A stretch of 64,000 nucleotides of DNA. Source: Chrysoporthe austroafricana. Its lineage: Eukaryota > Ascomycota > Sordariomycetes > Diaporthales > Cryphonectriaceae. The DNA lies in the NCBI GenBank assembly GCA_001051155.2, contig JYIP02000002.1, positions 4,941,315 through 5,005,314 on the forward strand, given 5' to 3'. The translations under genes were made by a program, and so were the position numbers. Below the pieces are notes generated by a model. That model did no database searches and was not told the DNA's origin. It saw only the letters and a program-made list of their open reading frames with translations. Below are positions 61,155 through 64,000 of the stretch, one piece after another. Within the stretch, counting starts at the first letter, position 1. The number at the start of each line of letters is the position of its first letter.

Positions 61155-61156
61155 TA

Positions 61157-61560
61157 GTGAGTTGTGGAAGTTGCGGGAATGCCATAGGATCAGAGAAAAT
61201 GATATCCTCTGGCTTTCCATTAGCCAAGGGGACTTCATCAAAAGTTCTCTACGCCGTATGACGTTTTTGCAGTCCCTTGAGCTTCGCCATCGATGTTTCA
61301 TAGCGTGGCGAACATAAAGGCGTTGGCTCTAATATCCTTGCTTAGACATCTCCTGTGGGCCGAGAGAGAGTTAAATTCCGCATCAGGTGCAAAGGCCGAT
61401 TTTCACTTCATGTGCTTAATGATTTTCGCCTCAGCGGCCTCATGCTGGGTGTCGTGTAGGGCATCCGCCGCACCCATGATGAATGGGCCAGTGCTTTTGA
61501 GGTTTGATTTTTTATTTAATTTTTTATTTAGTCTCGCCTCGCGAAAATGATTAACAAATA
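61157..61560 (-). pseudogene. Decayed coding-like sequence beside D
   Basis: The minus strand shows coding-like stretches such as IMGAADALHDTQHEAAEAKI, DAEFNSLSAHRRCLSKDIRA and, after a frame change, LANGKPEDIIFSDPMAFPQ, with several stops between. No family recognised. If D and one TA are removed, the last stretch reads on without a stop into the DNA left of D (36853 downwards) up to the F-box-like remnant. This may be chance or an old gene end. Confidence 0.3.
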
Positions 61561-62040
61561 TCTATGAGAGAATTGTCCTTTACTTGCAGTCCAATGGCCG
61601 CTGGATTGGTGAGGGTGGAGGGTGAAACCACTGAACCTCAAATGGCTGCAGGGAATCAATTACACCATTTCAGTTGTCCTCCTGAGTAGTGCTGCTCGCT
61701 TGGAGTGTCAGTTTCAACCATTGGTCCTGAGTTATGTTTGTTTCTTTGTTAGCTGGTCATTAATTTGATATGTTCTCGCATCTAAGAAGCGCACTTTCGT
61801 TAGTTGGTAAGGAGGCCAGTTGGCTCAAATGTACCCGCGAGAAATCACTTGGGGGAAATATTCACTTCGGACACCTTTTCACTTCAATCGTTATTACCAA
61901 AACCCTATCGAGGGTTGCCGCTAAAGACACATGCTGTTGCTTCTTCAACTCGTGCACATTGTTCTCTGAATTGAACTCTCTGATCAGACAGATATTATGA
62001 CAAAGAAACCCGTCTCAGAGTCAACTGGATACCTTCCACC
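61561..62040. other. Spacer, nothing recognised
   Basis: AT-richer DNA with short frames only. Confidence 0.45.
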
Positions 62041-62448
62041 CGAAAAGTATTTGCCACAGAAGACGAAAGTATACCATTCGACAGTCGGCTTGACACGATC
62101 TAAGATGATCAAACTCTATCTGAGGAGCGGCGCACTGCCGCTATACTCGGCATAAGCGATGACCATTGGATCGAGAACTTCAGGGCGCTCTTCTTCGTAG
62201 TGACGCTCAGCCTTGAATCGCCCGAGGGCAAGGTTGCCGCCGTAGAGGCGGCCCTGCGCGTAGCTGCGGATCCCAACGAGCTCGACCATAACATGGCAAG
62301 CTGCGTAACCACGACTGGGTGCTGGCGTTGTTTGTCGACTGTAAACTGCATTACCAATTTAATGGAGGGCTGCATAACACAACTAATAACCTGCTGGCTA
62401 TCGAGATCTTATCGCGCTACGGAGTGGATCCGTGTTGAACGAACCTAG
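62041..62448 (+). pseudogene. Coding-like fragment with an in-frame stop
   Basis: One plus-strand frame reads protein-like sequence (SEERRTAAILGISDDHWIEN, then SPEGKVAAVEAALRVAADPN) from about 62107 to 62448. A TAA just upstream near 62101 separates it from a further open stretch. No family recognised; it could be a relic exon. Confidence 0.25.
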
Positions 62449-62648
62449 GAACGAGTGAACGAGTGTATTGAAGCTTAATCAGCTGAACTATCTGGAAGGA
62501 GGAAAACTGCCCTTAGATAGAAGGCTCTTTGGTTCCTGGAAAGGCTATTGCCTTTCCTTTCAGCCGATAGGGTTCAGTTGGACAGCAATTATCGTTTCTA
62601 TTTAGGAAGCTACGATGTTTTACGGCTGCTAAGGGCTGGGGAGCGCCT

Positions 62649-62696
62649 GGGTGCCTAAAAAGGTGCCTGAGAGGGTGCCTGAGAGGGTGCCTAGGA
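62649..62696 (+). repeat. 12-bp tandem repeat
   Basis: About four copies of GGGTGCCTGAGA-type units with small variations. Confidence 0.8.
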
Positions 62697-63205
62697 GCCT
62701 TGTCGATATTCAACAGTCCATACCTAGCCGCTCCGTTCCTAGGCCCGAAGAGTGCACTAGACTACGATATGTGGTATCTGCCCCGGACCGAAAAGTGGCG
62801 CTGTCGTTCTATTAGGCGGAAGATTTAGGTTGATTGGTTCGGAGAGGCAAGAAACTTGGGTAAAGATTCGGAAGAGCGCATGGAGAGTATATTCAGTCCC
62901 GTCAACTAAGGGAAAGAGACCATATATCTGTACGTCTGTATAGTCCGAAATACCTATTCCTAAAATTCTAGCCAAGAGTATTCAGGTCTAGCTAAGATAT
63001 TAGTGGATTTAGGTAGGCTGAAATATCGTACGATTCCCTGACGGTGCTAGGCTGCATCCGGCATTCTATTACAGCTATATTACCGTAAAAGGGAGGATGT
63101 TGGAAGAAGCGGCTACAAGCTTGGACGGTGAGTAGGTCACAATCTACAAATATATCAAAGCAGCCTAGTCTCATTAAGCATTTCCCCTTATCCAATGGAA
63201 GCGAA

Positions 63206-63211
63206 AAAAAG

Positions 63212-63247
<36 letters not shown>
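63206..63247 (+). repeat. Poly-A run
   Basis: A homopolymer of about 40 A with a single G near its start; low-complexity, possibly mis-sized in the assembly. Confidence 0.8.
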
Positions 63248-63249
<2 letters not shown>

Positions 63250-63632
63250 AGAGGAAGAGCGCTATAGCGCATCCTTCATTTGTCCGGTAGAAAATTTCTC
63301 TGCACCACGGAGGCAATAATAACATAAAAGTGATTACCAGTGTCCCGATCTCGGCAATATTACCTTATATTTTCCCACAAATAATCAGGCCGTGAGGCGC
63401 TGATCATTTCTTCGATTTAATCAAAGGATATCCTCATGTATGAAATCTCCCGAGTCACTGTGAGCCGGCGCTATCCACCTCTCACGAACTAATCATTCAA
63501 CTGATCACAGCGCGGTGGCCTCATTTTGCAACAGCCCCTTTGTTCGGGCAGGGTGGTCATGGAGTAATCATTGCTGCAGAGCCCACCTTTGGCCCTCAGC
63601 CTGCCCCGCTAGTCTTCCATGCATTTCATGCC

Positions 63633-64000
63633 TTACCTTATGAGACTCCCATCCCTGGCAGACCCCTCAGTACTCTTCTTCTCCCGGCAGCATTGCTCTT
63701 TTCCGCCCAGTGGCCGCTCCGGAGGACCGCCAGGAAACCCGATCTTTCTCCAGGAATCTACAGCAGACGGAAAACGAACATTAGTCCTGCTATCGTAACC
63801 ACGCAAGAAGATTGTCCCGTCCATTGCCACCATGCTAATAAGCGTAAACCATTCATCATCAGGCGGTGTAGAGATCCATTGCACTTCCGTACGCAAATTC
63901 TTTTGACCGTAATAGAATGGCTGCCAGTAGTACAACAGGGTGATTACATCAGTCGGAAAGAACCTGTAGATCAAAGCTCTAGTCAGCCGACGTTCGATAC
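63633..64000 (-). CDS. Open frame running off the window edge, unrecognised
   Basis: The minus-strand frame is open from the window edge to a stop at 63633. It includes TRALIYRFFPTDVITLLYYW and ISTPPDDEWFTLISMVAMDG. The first 80 residues look protein-like, while the last 30 are rich in Gly/Pro/Glu and may be intron or UTR. No domain recognised; it may be an exon of a gene extending past 64000. Confidence 0.3.
   Translation of the reverse strand, partial: IERRLTRALIYRFFPTDVITLLYYWQPFYYGQKNLRTEVQWISTPPDDEWFTLISMVAMDGTIFLRGYDSRTNVRFPSAVDSWRKIGFPGGPPERPLGGKEQCCREKKSTEGSARDGSLIR

Larger units (their letters stand above)
62449..63632. other. Spacer with short frames
   Basis: Holds a 12-bp tandem repeat and a poly-A run listed separately. 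Minus-strand frames at 62757-62975 and 62992-63195 are mildly protein-like but not recognised. Confidence 0.4.

Noticed and set aside
63633..63974. Cytochrome P450 fragment
   Set aside because: A weak resemblance to a Gly-x-Ile-Phe helix region was noticed, but no heme Cys loop or ExxR is present in the window, so I left it unnamed.

Overview
The window is nuclear DNA of a filamentous ascomycete, most likely a Sordariomycete (inference). The signs are short GT-AG introns of about 50-190 nt with CTGAC/CTAAT-like branch sites, orthologues of core fungal genes, a division III (class VI/VII) chitin synthase, a SAT4/fungal-rhodopsin membrane protein, Fot1/pogo and Ty3/Gypsy transposons, and dense C-to-T/G-to-A decay typical of repeat-induced point mutation (RIP).

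Region 1 (1-23602) is an ordinary gene-bearing block. In order it holds eIF5B (FUN12, minus), a chitin synthase (minus), the nonsense-mediated decay factor UPF2/NMD2 (minus, seven exons), a conserved fungal protein with an N-terminal cysteine cluster (minus), an Obg-family mitochondrial ribosome-assembly GTPase (MTG2, plus, one exon) and a SAT4-type membrane protein (minus). I derived the exon structures by following reading frames across splice sites; every total length is a multiple of three. Spacers are 1-3.4 kb and show no convincing extra genes.

Region 2 (23603-36850) is gene-poor. It holds an isolated pogo/Fot1-type DNA-binding ORF without its catalytic domain, a GNAT acetyltransferase with an acidic repeat tail, microsatellites, a suspicious poly-A/poly-T block with an N, a four-helix membrane protein with no visible ATG, and a broken F-box/DUF6546-like gene.

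Region 3 (36854-61156) is one 24.3-kb nested transposon stack that can be resolved to the base. A Fot1/pogo element (D, 36856-61154) has perfect 41-bp inverted repeats and a TA duplication. Its transposase is split by a Gypsy element (C, 38014-60343, minus orientation, 504-bp LTRs, target duplication AATAG). C is itself split twice: by a second copy of its own family (A, 40356-47847, plus, AATAG) in the integrase region and by a related element (B, 51994-59335, plus, TTTTA) in gag. With A and B removed C is about 7.49 kb, the length of A; with C removed D is about 1.96 kb. Gag and pol of all three Gypsy elements are full of RIP-type stops. Each also carries, between chromodomain and 3' LTR, an extra ORF on the opposite strand encoding a cysteine-cluster/coiled-coil protein that is much less decayed. 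That antisense module and the U3 half of the LTR differ between A/C and B, while gag-pol and U5 are shared.

Region 4 (61155-64000) is decayed flanking DNA with coding-like scraps, a 12-bp tandem repeat, a poly-A run and one open frame running off the window edge.
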